Part shown: one piece after another, positions 1-5,972 of the stretch
Layout: each line of letters opens with the position of its first letter
How positions within the stretch are numbered: the first letter of the stretch is position 1
Source: an uncultured Pseudomonas sp.
GTDB lineage: Bacteria > Pseudomonadota > Gammaproteobacteria > Pseudomonadales > Pseudomonadaceae
Length of the DNA: 6,628 nucleotides
Assembly: GCA_943914515.1 (NCBI GenBank)
Contig: CALUCI010000282.1
Coordinates: 1 to 6,628 of the forward strand
Direction: 5' to 3'
Program-made: the position numbers and the translations under genes
The notes under the pieces: generated by a model
Database searches by the model: none
Told to the model about the DNA's origin: nothing
The model's input: only the letters and a program-made list of their open reading frames with translations

Positions 1-44
1 CCTACAGGCATCACGACTGTGTAGGAGCGGCTTCAGCCGCGAAG
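1..44. repeat. REP doublet (REPIN-like), left part cut by window edge
   Basis: Positions 21-44 are a Pseudomonas REP palindrome: the GTAGGAGC head (21-28) leads into a perfect 5-bp stem GCGGC/GCCGC (27-31 and 36-40) around a TTCA loop, followed by GAAG. The bases CCTACA at 1-6 are the reverse complement of the REP head TGTAGG, so the window probably opens in the last bases of an oppositely oriented REP, separated by 14 bp. That inverted-pair layout is the one described as REPIN in fluorescent pseudomonads. The complete copy is seen directly; the left partner is inferred from six bases. Confidence 0.75.
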
Positions 45-179
45 GCACCCACGCAATAACCCGGCCTTGAGCCCCCCGCCCAGGTTACCTTGCGCACTTA
101 CCATTTCCCCGCTCAAGCCCCGTATTCATTGGCCCGAACCCTATCCGCCATCACCTGCAAAAAAATCAGTGATAGCAGA

Positions 180-208
180 TTGGCATTGACCTGAAGCTCG
201 TCAATACT
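180..208 (+). promoter_or_regulatory. Candidate sigma-70 promoter of the oxidase-decarboxylase-TPR operon
   Basis: TTGGCA (180-185, 5 of 6 matches to TTGACA) is separated by exactly 17 bp from AATACT (203-208, 4 of 6 matches to TATAAT). Transcription would begin near 215, leaving a leader of about 40 nt before the start codon at 256. No better pair was seen in 45-250. It was identified by eye only; the -10 lacks the first T of the consensus, so this is a plausible but unproven promoter. Confidence 0.42.
185..205. promoter_or_regulatory. Inverted repeat in the promoter spacer, possible operator
   Basis: ATTGAC (185-190) and GTCAAT (200-205) are perfect 6-bp inverted arms with a 9-bp spacer, centred at 195. 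They occupy the spacer of the candidate promoter and touch both the last base of the -35 and the first bases of the -10, which is where a repressor would block RNA polymerase. A 6-bp pair with variable spacing is expected about once by chance in a region this size, so only the placement makes it noteworthy. No regulator gene is present in the window and no family is assigned. Confidence 0.28.
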
Positions 209-241
209 GCCTCCCGCACGGAATTCCTTGCCCACACAACA

Positions 242-247
242 TAGGGA
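242..247 (+). promoter_or_regulatory. Shine-Dalgarno for the amine oxidase gene
   Basis: The sequence TAGGGA lies 8 nt before the ATG at 256. It fixes that ATG as the start. The other nearby ATG, at 251, is out of frame with the gene and too close to this site. Confidence 0.6.
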
Positions 248-255
248 TATATGCG

Positions 256-2028
256 ATGAGTCTGACCCAGCCATTGGATGTCGCCATCATCGGCGGCGGT
301 GTATCGGGAACCTACAGCGCGTGGCGCCTGCAAGAGGCGCAAGGCGACCATCAGCGAATCCAGTTGTTCGAATACGGCGACCGCATCGGTGGCCGGCTGT
401 TCAGCATCACCCTCCCCGGTTTGCCCAATGTCGTCGCCGAAGTCGGTGGCATGCGCTGGATGCCCGCCAGCAAGGGCGACACCGACGGCCATGTCATGGT
501 CGACAAGCTGGTCGACTACCTGAAGCTGGCGAAAAAAGATTTCCCGATGGGCAACGAGCAGCCCGAAGACCATCCCATCGGCGCCAAGAACAACCTGTTC
601 TACCTGCGCGGCAAGCGCTTTCGCTTTCGTGACTTCACCGAGTCACCGGACAAGATCCCCTACAACCTGGCATGGTCCGAGCGCGGCTTCGGCCCCGAGG
701 ACCTGCAGGTCAAGGTGATGAACAGCATCTACCCCGGCTTCGACAAGCTCAGCCTGGCCGAGCAGATGCAGGTCAAGGTGTTCGGCAAGGAGATCTGGCG
801 CTACGGTTTCTGGGACTTGCTCTACCGCGTGCTGAGCAACGAGGGCTACCAGTTCATGAAGGACGCCGGTGGCTACGAGGCCAACGTCGCCAACGCCAGC
901 GCCGTGACCCAGTTGCCCGCCACCGAATACAGCGACGACACCAAGTTCCTCACCCTGAAAACCGGTTTCCAGACCCTGCCGCTGACCTTGTACGAGCGCT
1001 TCAAGGCCATCCCCGGTGGCCTGATCCCGGCCGAGCAGCGGGTGCAACTGAACCGCCGGCTGGTGTCGCTGCAATACAGCGATGACACCGAATACCCGTA
1101 CCGCCTGCACTTCCAGCCCACCCGGACCGTCGATGGCACCACCACCGACATCCCCGGCGCAGCGGAAGAAATCGTCCATGCACGGCAAGTGATCCTGGCC
1201 ATGCCAAGGCGCTCGCTGGAACTGATCCAATCACCGCTGTTCGAGGATCCGTGGCTCAAGGAAAACCTCGGCTCGGTGCTGGTGCAATCGGCATTCAAGC
1301 TGTTCCTCGCCTACGAACAACCCTGGTGGCGCAGCCTCGGCCTGGTGGCCGGACGTTCGGTCACCGACCTGCCGATCCGCCAGTGCTACTACATGGGCAC
1401 CGAGTGCGAACAGGAAGGTGGCGACAAAACCCTCAACTCGCTGCTGATGGCCTCGTATAACGACATCGGTACCGTGCCCTTCTGGAAAGGCCTGGAAGGC
1501 GGTGTGCCGTTCGAGGGCTACCAGCCCAAGAGCCTGCTGGGTCAGGTCGATGCCAACCAGATCGTGCCGAAGACCCAGAACCAGGTCAGCGACGAGATGG
1601 TGCGCATCGCCCAGCGCCAGGTCACCTCGCTGCACGACCAGGTCGAGTTGCCGGCGCCCTACTCGGCGGTCTACCACGCCTGGGACGCCGACCCGTACGG
1701 TGGCGGCTGGCATGAGTGGAAAGCCAACTTCCGTCTCGACCTGATCATCCAGGGCATGCGCCACCCGGTGCAGGACCAGTCGGTGTACATCGTCGGTGAA
1801 GCCTATTCCTACGGCCAGGGCTGGGTCGAAGGCGCACTGACCACCGCCGAATCGACCCTGCAGGACTTCTTCGGCCTGGCGCGTCCAAGCTGGCTGCCAG
1901 CGGCCTATCAACTGCTGCCCGAGCCCGGCCCGACCGACATCCAGGATCCGGCGCCACCTGCCTGCAAGGACTGCGCGAAAACCCTCGAAGAAGTCACCGA
2001 GTTCGCTTACACGGGGATCAAGCCATGA
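256..2028 (+). CDS. FAD-dependent L-amino-acid-oxidase-like flavoenzyme (flavin amine oxidase family)
   Basis: This 590-aa protein is a flavin amine oxidase, expected to oxidise the alpha-amino group of an amino acid to a 2-oxo acid with release of ammonia and H2O2. Seen in the sequence: an N-terminal dinucleotide-binding GGGVSG (about residues 13-18) in a beta-alpha-beta unit; acidic E39 ending the second strand; the GG-doublet motif RIGGRLFS (43-50) typical of L-amino acid oxidases; and EVGGMRW (62-68). R67 of that motif lines up with the arginine that binds the substrate carboxylate in L-amino acid oxidases. Further on are EQPWW (354-358), a glycine- and tryptophan-rich stretch DPYGGGWHEW (479-488), and the C-terminal FAD signature VGEAYSYGQGWVEGAL (513-528). 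There is no signal peptide, so it is probably cytosolic. The family usually spans about 480-620 aa, so the length is normal. The last 35 residues are a proline-rich tail with a CxxC pair (C570, C573). Its stop overlaps the next gene's start (ATGA). The substrate is not readable: arginine or aromatic amino acids are candidates, and a monooxygenase or amine substrate is not excluded. Confidence 0.88.
   Translation: MSLTQPLDVAIIGGGVSGTYSAWRLQEAQGDHQRIQLFEYGDRIGGRLFSITLPGLPNVVAEVGGMRWMPASKGDTDGHVMVDKLVDYLKLAKKDFPMGNEQPEDHPIGAKNNLFYLRGKRFRFRDFTESPDKIPYNLAWSERGFGPEDLQVKVMNSIYPGFDKLSLAEQMQVKVFGKEIWRYGFWDLLYRVLSNEGYQFMKDAGGYEANVANASAVTQLPATEYSDDTKFLTLKTGFQTLPLTLYERFKAIPGGLIPAEQRVQLNRRLVSLQYSDDTEYPYRLHFQPTRTVDGTTTDIPGAAEEIVHARQVILAMPRRSLELIQSPLFEDPWLKENLGSVLVQSAFKLFLAYEQPWWRSLGLVAGRSVTDLPIRQCYYMGTECEQEGGDKTLNSLLMASYNDIGTVPFWKGLEGGVPFEGYQPKSLLGQVDANQIVPKTQNQVSDEMVRIAQRQVTSLHDQVELPAPYSAVYHAWDADPYGGGWHEWKANFRLDLIIQGMRHPVQDQSVYIVGEAYSYGQGWVEGALTTAESTLQDFFGLARPSWLPAAYQLLPEPGPTDIQDPAPPACKDCAKTLEEVTEFAYTGIKP
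2013..2017 (+). promoter_or_regulatory. Shine-Dalgarno inside the oxidase 3' end for the decarboxylase gene
   Basis: GGGGA lies 7 nt upstream of the ATG at 2025, within the last codons of the upstream gene. Together with the 4-bp ATGA overlap (2025-2028) it suggests translational coupling, so the two enzymes are probably made in linked amounts. Confidence 0.55.
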
Positions 2029-3716
2029 GCAACGCACCCACCTTCAGCGTTGCCGACTACCTGCTGACCCGCCTCAAGGAACTGGGCCTGACCAAGGTGT
2101 TCCAGGTGCCGGGTGACTATGTATCGGGGTTCATGTCGGCCCTCGATGCCTTCAACGGCATCGACGCCGTCGGCGAGGTCTACGAGATGGGCGCCGCCTA
2201 CGCTGCCGACGGCTATGCGCGGGTCCACGGCCTGGGCGCGGTATCGCTGCAGTACGGGGTCGGCACCTTCAGCGCGGTCAACGCGATTGCCGGCGCGTAC
2301 GTCGAACGCAATCCGGTGGTGGTGATTTCCGCCAGCCCGTCGACCAAGAACCGCGCCCAGGCGAAAGCCCAGAACGTCCTGTTCCACCATTCCACCGGCA
2401 ACTTCGAGGCCGACCGCAATGTGCTGGAACAGGTCACCGTGGCCTGCGAGATTCTTTCCGACGCCCGTCAGGCGCCGTGGCAGATCGACAGCGCGCTGAT
2501 CGCCGCCATCACCCATCGCCAGCCGGTCTACCTCGAAGCCTGGCAGGACGTCTGGAGCATGGAATGCGCCCAGCCCCACGGCCAGTTGGCGCCAGAACCG
2601 CGGCCCTCGAACAAGGATGCCCTGCAAGCGCTGGTCAACAACACCGTGCAGCGCCTGGGTGCAGCGAAAAAGCCGCTGGTGCTGCTCGGGGTCGAGGTGA
2701 TGCGCTATGACCTGCAAGGCCAGGTGCAATGGCTGATCGACGGCCTCGGCCTGCCGTTCAGCAGCACCCTGGACGCCAAGACCGTGCTCGACGAAAGCCA
2801 GCACGCGTTCATCGGCACCTTCGCCGGTCCCGCGTCGCGTCTGGAAACCTCGGCGGCGGTGAACGAGTGCGATTGCATCCTGGCCATCGGGGTGATCTTC
2901 ACCGATGACTACCTGGACCTGCTCAACGAGCGTTTCGACCAGATCATCCAGGTCAACTGCGACCTCGCCCGCACCGGCCCGGATTACTACCCCAACGTGC
3001 GCCTGCCGGACTTCGTCGATGCCTTGCTCACCGCGCTGGACCTCGACAACCGCTTCCCGCGCCACGACGTGCCGCACAATGCGCCGCAAGGCCTGCTGGG
3101 TGTCGGCGCTCCGGCCACGGCGCTGAGCTACGCGACGTTCTTCGACACCCTGGTGGAGTTCGCCCAGGAACACCGGCTGTGGGAAACCAGCACCCTGATC
3201 CTCGGTGAAAGCTCGTCGCTGTACGTGTCCAGCAACATTCAGGGCATGCCCCGCGACAGCTTCCTTTCCGATGCGATCTGGGGTTCCCTCGGCCACGAGA
3301 CCGGCTGCGCCCTCGGCGTCGCGCTGGGCAGTGGCCGGCGCCCGGTGGTGGTGGCCGGTGACGGCGGCTTCATGATGGTCAGCCAGTCGCTGGCGGCACT
3401 GGCGCGCAACAAGGTCAACGCGCTGGTGTTCGTCATGAGCAACCAGGTCTATGCCATCGAGCAGGCGTTCGTCGACGGCGATGCGTTCAGTCCGGAAGGC
3501 GAGTTCGCGCCGTTCGACACCCTGCCAAGCCTGAACTACCCGGCCGTGGCCGAAGGTTACGGCGCCCTGGGTTACAGCGTCGAAACCGTTGCCCAGTTGC
3601 AGGATCTGCTGCCGCAACTGCTCGCGCTGACTGACAGGCCCGCGCTGATCGAAATCAAAATCCCCGAGAAGGATCTCGCCGTTCAGATCGCACGGCTGGC
3701 AGGTATCAAACAATAA
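2025..3716 (+). CDS. Thiamine-diphosphate-dependent 2-oxo acid decarboxylase (pyruvate/indolepyruvate decarboxylase type)
   Basis: This 563-aa protein should catalyse non-oxidative decarboxylation of a 2-oxo acid to an aldehyde plus CO2, using ThDP and Mg2+. All three domains are present: pyrimidine-binding (about 1-180), central (about 190-340) and pyrophosphate-binding (about 360-555). The catalytic residues of the pyruvate decarboxylase family are all found: D31 in PGDY, E54 in YEMGAAYAADGYAR, the histidine dyad H121-H122, and E479 in VYAIEQ. The dyad separates it from acetolactate synthase-like relatives. The cofactor motif starts at GDG (445-447); the Mg ligands D446 and N473 are 27 residues apart, as in Zymomonas pyruvate decarboxylase. 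An oddity is SNQVY (472-476), where relatives have NNYGY or NNEGY. The position matching the bulky tryptophan of pyruvate decarboxylase and a small residue in indolepyruvate decarboxylase appears to be Y400 (alignment by eye). No signal peptide is seen. Coupling to an amino acid oxidase implies it uses that enzyme's 2-oxo acid product; which one is unknown. Confidence 0.87.
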   Translation: MSNAPTFSVADYLLTRLKELGLTKVFQVPGDYVSGFMSALDAFNGIDAVGEVYEMGAAYAADGYARVHGLGAVSLQYGVGTFSAVNAIAGAYVERNPVVVISASPSTKNRAQAKAQNVLFHHSTGNFEADRNVLEQVTVACEILSDARQAPWQIDSALIAAITHRQPVYLEAWQDVWSMECAQPHGQLAPEPRPSNKDALQALVNNTVQRLGAAKKPLVLLGVEVMRYDLQGQVQWLIDGLGLPFSSTLDAKTVLDESQHAFIGTFAGPASRLETSAAVNECDCILAIGVIFTDDYLDLLNERFDQIIQVNCDLARTGPDYYPNVRLPDFVDALLTALDLDNRFPRHDVPHNAPQGLLGVGAPATALSYATFFDTLVEFAQEHRLWETSTLILGESSSLYVSSNIQGMPRDSFLSDAIWGSLGHETGCALGVALGSGRRPVVVAGDGGFMMVSQSLAALARNKVNALVFVMSNQVYAIEQAFVDGDAFSPEGEFAPFDTLPSLNYPAVAEGYGALGYSVETVAQLQDLLPQLLALTDRPALIEIKIPEKDLAVQIARLAGIKQ

Positions 3717-3720
3717 GGAG
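3715..3720 (+). promoter_or_regulatory. Strong Shine-Dalgarno for the exported TPR-type protein, overlapping the previous stop
   Basis: AAGGAG overlaps the TAA stop of the decarboxylase gene and sits 8 nt before the ATG at 3729. It is the best ribosome binding site in the window, fixes the start, and ties the third gene to the same message. Confidence 0.75.
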
Positions 3721-3728
3721 CAGTTTTC

Positions 3729-5741
3729 ATGGAGCGAAACACCAGCGTGCGCATGGCAGTTGCCTGCGCACTGCTGGCTGCGTTGCCGTTCAATGCCCAG
3801 GGTCACGGCATGCACGGCAATGACGGCCAGACCGAAGCGGAAGAAGTGTTCTTTCCCAAACTTGCCATCGACACCGACCTCAAGGCCGCACTGCAGAAAT
3901 GCGTCAGCGCCGCCGACACCGACAAGGATCACCTGCTTTCCGGCCTTGGCGGCGCCCGCTACGACCTGGTGGCGTTAAAGGAAGCCGAGCAGGTACAGGC
4001 CTTCTACAGCCAGGGCATGGCGCTGCAGTACGGCTTCAACTTCGGCGAAGCGATCCGCGCCTTCTATCAGGCGTACCAGCTCGATGAGGGCTCGGCGATG
4101 CCGCTGTGGGGCGTGGCGCTGTCGGCCAGTTCCAACATCAACACCGACGCCACCCAGGGCTGCGACCAGTTGGCCAACCTCACCGCCCGCCTGGCGCTGC
4201 GCAACGCGGAAAGACGCCAGGAGCAAAAACCTGCCGGGTTCAGCGAGGCGCAACTGGATCGCGAGGTCGAGTACGCCAAGGCATTTCTCAGCCAGTACGA
4301 CGAAAACCAGGCTGGCGACCAGATCGGCCTGTCGCTGGCCGGCAAGAAACGCTACGCGGCGAAGATGAAAGAGCTGTCCGCCAAATACTTCGACGACCTC
4401 GACGCCGCCGCCCTGTACGCCGACGCCTTGCTCAACATCGCGCCGTGGAAATGGTGGGACGGCGTGGAAGCGACCTCCGACAAGGTCAACCCGACCAACG
4501 AGGCCTATGAAGCATTGCAGGTGCTCAACCGCATTCTGGTGGCGGACGAGAACCACTCGGGGGCCAACCACTTCTATATCCACGCCATCGAAGAGTCGCC
4601 GTTCCCCGACAGCGGCCTGCCCATGGCCGAACGCTTCCGCACCCTCAACCCGGCGGTCGGCCACCTGATCCACATGGCCTCGCACATCTACCAGCGCACC
4701 GGCAACAACGCCCTGTCCAGCGCCACCAACTACGCGGCGGTGTCGGTGGATCGCGCCTACGCCAACCAGGTCCAGCCGAAAAGCCCGTACCTGCTGCACT
4801 ACCTGGGGCACAACATCCACTTCCTGACCTGGACCCTGTCCATCGAAGGGCGCAAGAACGAATCGCTGAACATGGTCAGCGAGCTGGTGGACAACACCAC
4901 CCTCAACGCCTCGCTGGCATTCCTGTGCGAACAGTACCCGCAGGAACTGAAAACCAAGTCCGACTACTTCTACGCCGTGCCGTACTACTTCGCCACGCGC
5001 TTCCAGGACTGGGAGGCGCTGGAGCGCATCGAACCGAAGATCAACGACGGGCTGGCGAGCATCAACAAGACCTGCGCCGAGACCCTGGAGGGCTGGAAAC
5101 CCCTTACGAAGCCCTACACCCGGATCATGCAAAGCTATGCAGCGGCCTACAAGGCACTGGGGACCAGTCAGGACAGCGCCAAGGCGGTCGAAATCCTCGG
5201 CGGTTTCTGGAAAGGCGTAAGCGACGTCCTCCGCGAGCCCGACAACAAAGGCCTGCGCTACGGCAACAACGACGCAGTGGAGCTGCTGCGCCTGGCCAAT
5301 CTGGTCCTGTTCAACAAGGCCCAGGACAGCACCGGGCAGAAACTGGCGCTGGATGAGGTGAAAAAAGCCAGTGCCCAGGCACTGGAAGGTCCCGGCAAGG
5401 CGCTGGCCGATGATTTGGCGGCGCTCGCCGAGGGCAATCCGAAACAGGTCATCAGTGCCTGGGAAAAAGCCGTCGAGGTGCAGGACCACCTCAACTACAA
5501 CGAGCCACCGGACTGGTACTACACCGTGCGCGAGTCGCTGGGCTATGCGCTGTTGGACCAGAACGACGCGGTACGGGCAGAAAAGGTCTTCACCGAAGAC
5601 CTCAGCGAAAACCGTCTGGCGGGACGCTCGTTGAACGGGCTGAAAGTGGCCTTGCAGAAGCAGGGCAAACCGGTCAGCGCGGAGCTGGAACAGAAGCTGA
5701 GCAATGCCTGGCGTAACGCCACGGTCAGCGCGGCGCCCTGA
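3729..5741 (+). CDS. Exported histidine-rich TPR-type protein of unknown function
   Basis: This 670-aa protein starts with a Sec signal peptide: basic MERNTSVR, hydrophobic core (about 9-20), then AQG with probable cleavage before H26. The mature protein would begin HGMHG. The rest looks alpha-helical and TPR-like, for example FGEAIRAFYQAYQLDEG (105-121) followed by AMPLWGVALS, with more helical pairs near 326-345 and 570-620. Three histidine clusters stand out: NHFYIHAIE (H281, H285, E288), GHLIHMASHIY (H312, H315, H319) and HYLGHNIHF (H357, H361, H364). These resemble a widespread bacterial family annotated only as TPR proteins, with motifs such as HYYIHA and HMPSHIY; I know of no established function. 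Mature cysteines are C58, C145, C400 and C449. It is the last gene of the operon, 12 bp after the decarboxylase. Inference: a periplasmic metal-binding or metal-dependent protein serving the pathway. A non-enzymatic scaffold is possible. The CDS call is firm, the function is not. Confidence 0.85.
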   Translation: MERNTSVRMAVACALLAALPFNAQGHGMHGNDGQTEAEEVFFPKLAIDTDLKAALQKCVSAADTDKDHLLSGLGGARYDLVALKEAEQVQAFYSQGMALQYGFNFGEAIRAFYQAYQLDEGSAMPLWGVALSASSNINTDATQGCDQLANLTARLALRNAERRQEQKPAGFSEAQLDREVEYAKAFLSQYDENQAGDQIGLSLAGKKRYAAKMKELSAKYFDDLDAAALYADALLNIAPWKWWDGVEATSDKVNPTNEAYEALQVLNRILVADENHSGANHFYIHAIEESPFPDSGLPMAERFRTLNPAVGHLIHMASHIYQRTGNNALSSATNYAAVSVDRAYANQVQPKSPYLLHYLGHNIHFLTWTLSIEGRKNESLNMVSELVDNTTLNASLAFLCEQYPQELKTKSDYFYAVPYYFATRFQDWEALERIEPKINDGLASINKTCAETLEGWKPLTKPYTRIMQSYAAAYKALGTSQDSAKAVEILGGFWKGVSDVLREPDNKGLRYGNNDAVELLRLANLVLFNKAQDSTGQKLALDEVKKASAQALEGPGKALADDLAALAEGNPKQVISAWEKAVEVQDHLNYNEPPDWYYTVRESLGYALLDQNDAVRAEKVFTEDLSENRLAGRSLNGLKVALQKQGKPVSAELEQKLSNAWRNATVSAAP

Positions 5742-5745
5742 ACCG

Positions 5746-5818
5746 CCTCGCGGCTGAAGCCGCTCCTACGGAGCAGGTCGTATTCACGCCTTCCGTAGGA
5801 GCGGGCTTGCCCGCGAGG
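5746..5818. repeat. Complete REP doublet (REPIN-like) after the operon
   Basis: Two REPs face each other in inverted orientation. The left copy (5746-5770) carries the stem GCGGC/GCCGC with a TGAA loop (5750-5763) and ends in CTCCTACG. The right copy (5794-5818) starts CGTAGGAG and carries a 6-bp stem GCGGGC/GCCCGC with a TT loop (5801-5814). A 23-bp spacer separates them, and the outer arms can also pair with each other. The first stem lies only 8 nt after the stop of the exported protein gene. There is no T-tract, so it is not a standard terminator, though the structure could stabilise or end the operon message. Confidence 0.85.
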
Positions 5819-5857
5819 GGCCGGCACATACACCCCGCCTGATGCATATGACGCCTC

Positions 5858-5874
5858 GCGGCTTCAGCCACGAA
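5858..5874. repeat. Degenerate REP fragment
   Basis: GCGGCTTCAGCCACGAA matches the core of the REP at 27-43 with one change (A for G at 5870, which breaks the palindrome). The GTAGGAG head is missing. It looks like a decayed third REP beside the intact doublet. Confidence 0.5.
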
Positions 5875-5885
5875 ACAACCGCAAA

Positions 5886-5901
5886 CTGTACATCCATACA
5901 G
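5886..5901. promoter_or_regulatory. LexA-binding SOS box upstream of topB
   Basis: CTGTACATCCATACAG fits the CTGT-N8-ACAG LexA operator of gammaproteobacteria exactly, with perfect 5-bp arms CTGTA/TACAG. Against the fuller form CTGTATAT-NN-ATACAG it differs at only one fixed position (C at 5891). It ends 71 nt before the topB start and no other gene starts nearby, so topB is the natural target. Possible promoter elements near it are GATAAA (5901-5906) and TTGCCT (5909-5914), neither convincing. LexA binding is inferred from the motif only. Confidence 0.72.
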
Positions 5902-5924
5902 ATAAAACTTGCCTCCTTCCCGCT

Positions 5925-5958
5925 TCCTGAGCATCCTAGGGCCTTCTTTCCCTCAGGA
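5925..5958 (+). promoter_or_regulatory. Possible leader hairpin covering the topB ribosome binding site
   Basis: TCCTGAG (5925-5931) and CTCAGGA (5952-5958) are perfect 7-bp inverted arms with a 20-nt loop. The right arm contains AGGA (5955-5958), the only Shine-Dalgarno-like sequence before topB, although its 14-nt distance from the ATG is long. If transcribed, the stem would hide it. It is a modest structure that could be chance. Confidence 0.28.
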
Positions 5959-5972
5959 CTGCACCCCGGCAC

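Noticed and set aside
66..117. 7-bp inverted repeat CTTGAGC/GCTCAAG
   Set aside because: The 38-bp separation and upstream position fit neither an operator nor a terminator. No further structure was seen in 45-165.
182..197. Sigma-54 promoter (GG...GC)
   Set aside because: GG and GC are separated by 12 bases, not the required 10, and the flanking consensus is poor.
166..573. Minus-strand open frame that reaches into the promoter region
   Set aside because: Most of it is antisense to the FAD-binding domain. It has low-complexity content and no support from context.
928..1089. Repeated YSDDT peptide at oxidase residues 225 and 274
   Set aside because: It is only five residues long with no extended similarity around the two copies, so chance is likely.
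256..2028. Naming the oxidase iaaM (tryptophan 2-monooxygenase)
   Set aside because: The fold and carboxylate-binding arginine are shared across the family, but the adjacent decarboxylase implies a 2-oxo acid product rather than an amide. Nothing in the sequence singles out tryptophan.
3729..3770. Lipoprotein signal (cysteine at residue 13 of the exported protein)
   Set aside because: The residues before it are AVA, without the leucine-type lipobox, and the cysteine sits inside the hydrophobic core rather than at its end. An ordinary cleavage site AQG follows.
2007..3932. Long minus-strand open frame of 641 codons opposite the decarboxylase gene
   Set aside because: It lies antisense to a clear ThDP enzyme with all catalytic motifs. 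High GC and third-position bias keep the opposite frame open; its translation shows no recognisable domain.
3975..5489. Minus-strand open frame of 504 codons opposite the exported protein gene
   Set aside because: Same GC-driven antisense effect. The plus-strand frame has a strong ribosome binding site, a signal peptide and family motifs.
5746..5770. Rho-independent terminator after the operon
   Set aside because: The stem is good but no T-tract follows; the sequence is a standard REP element.
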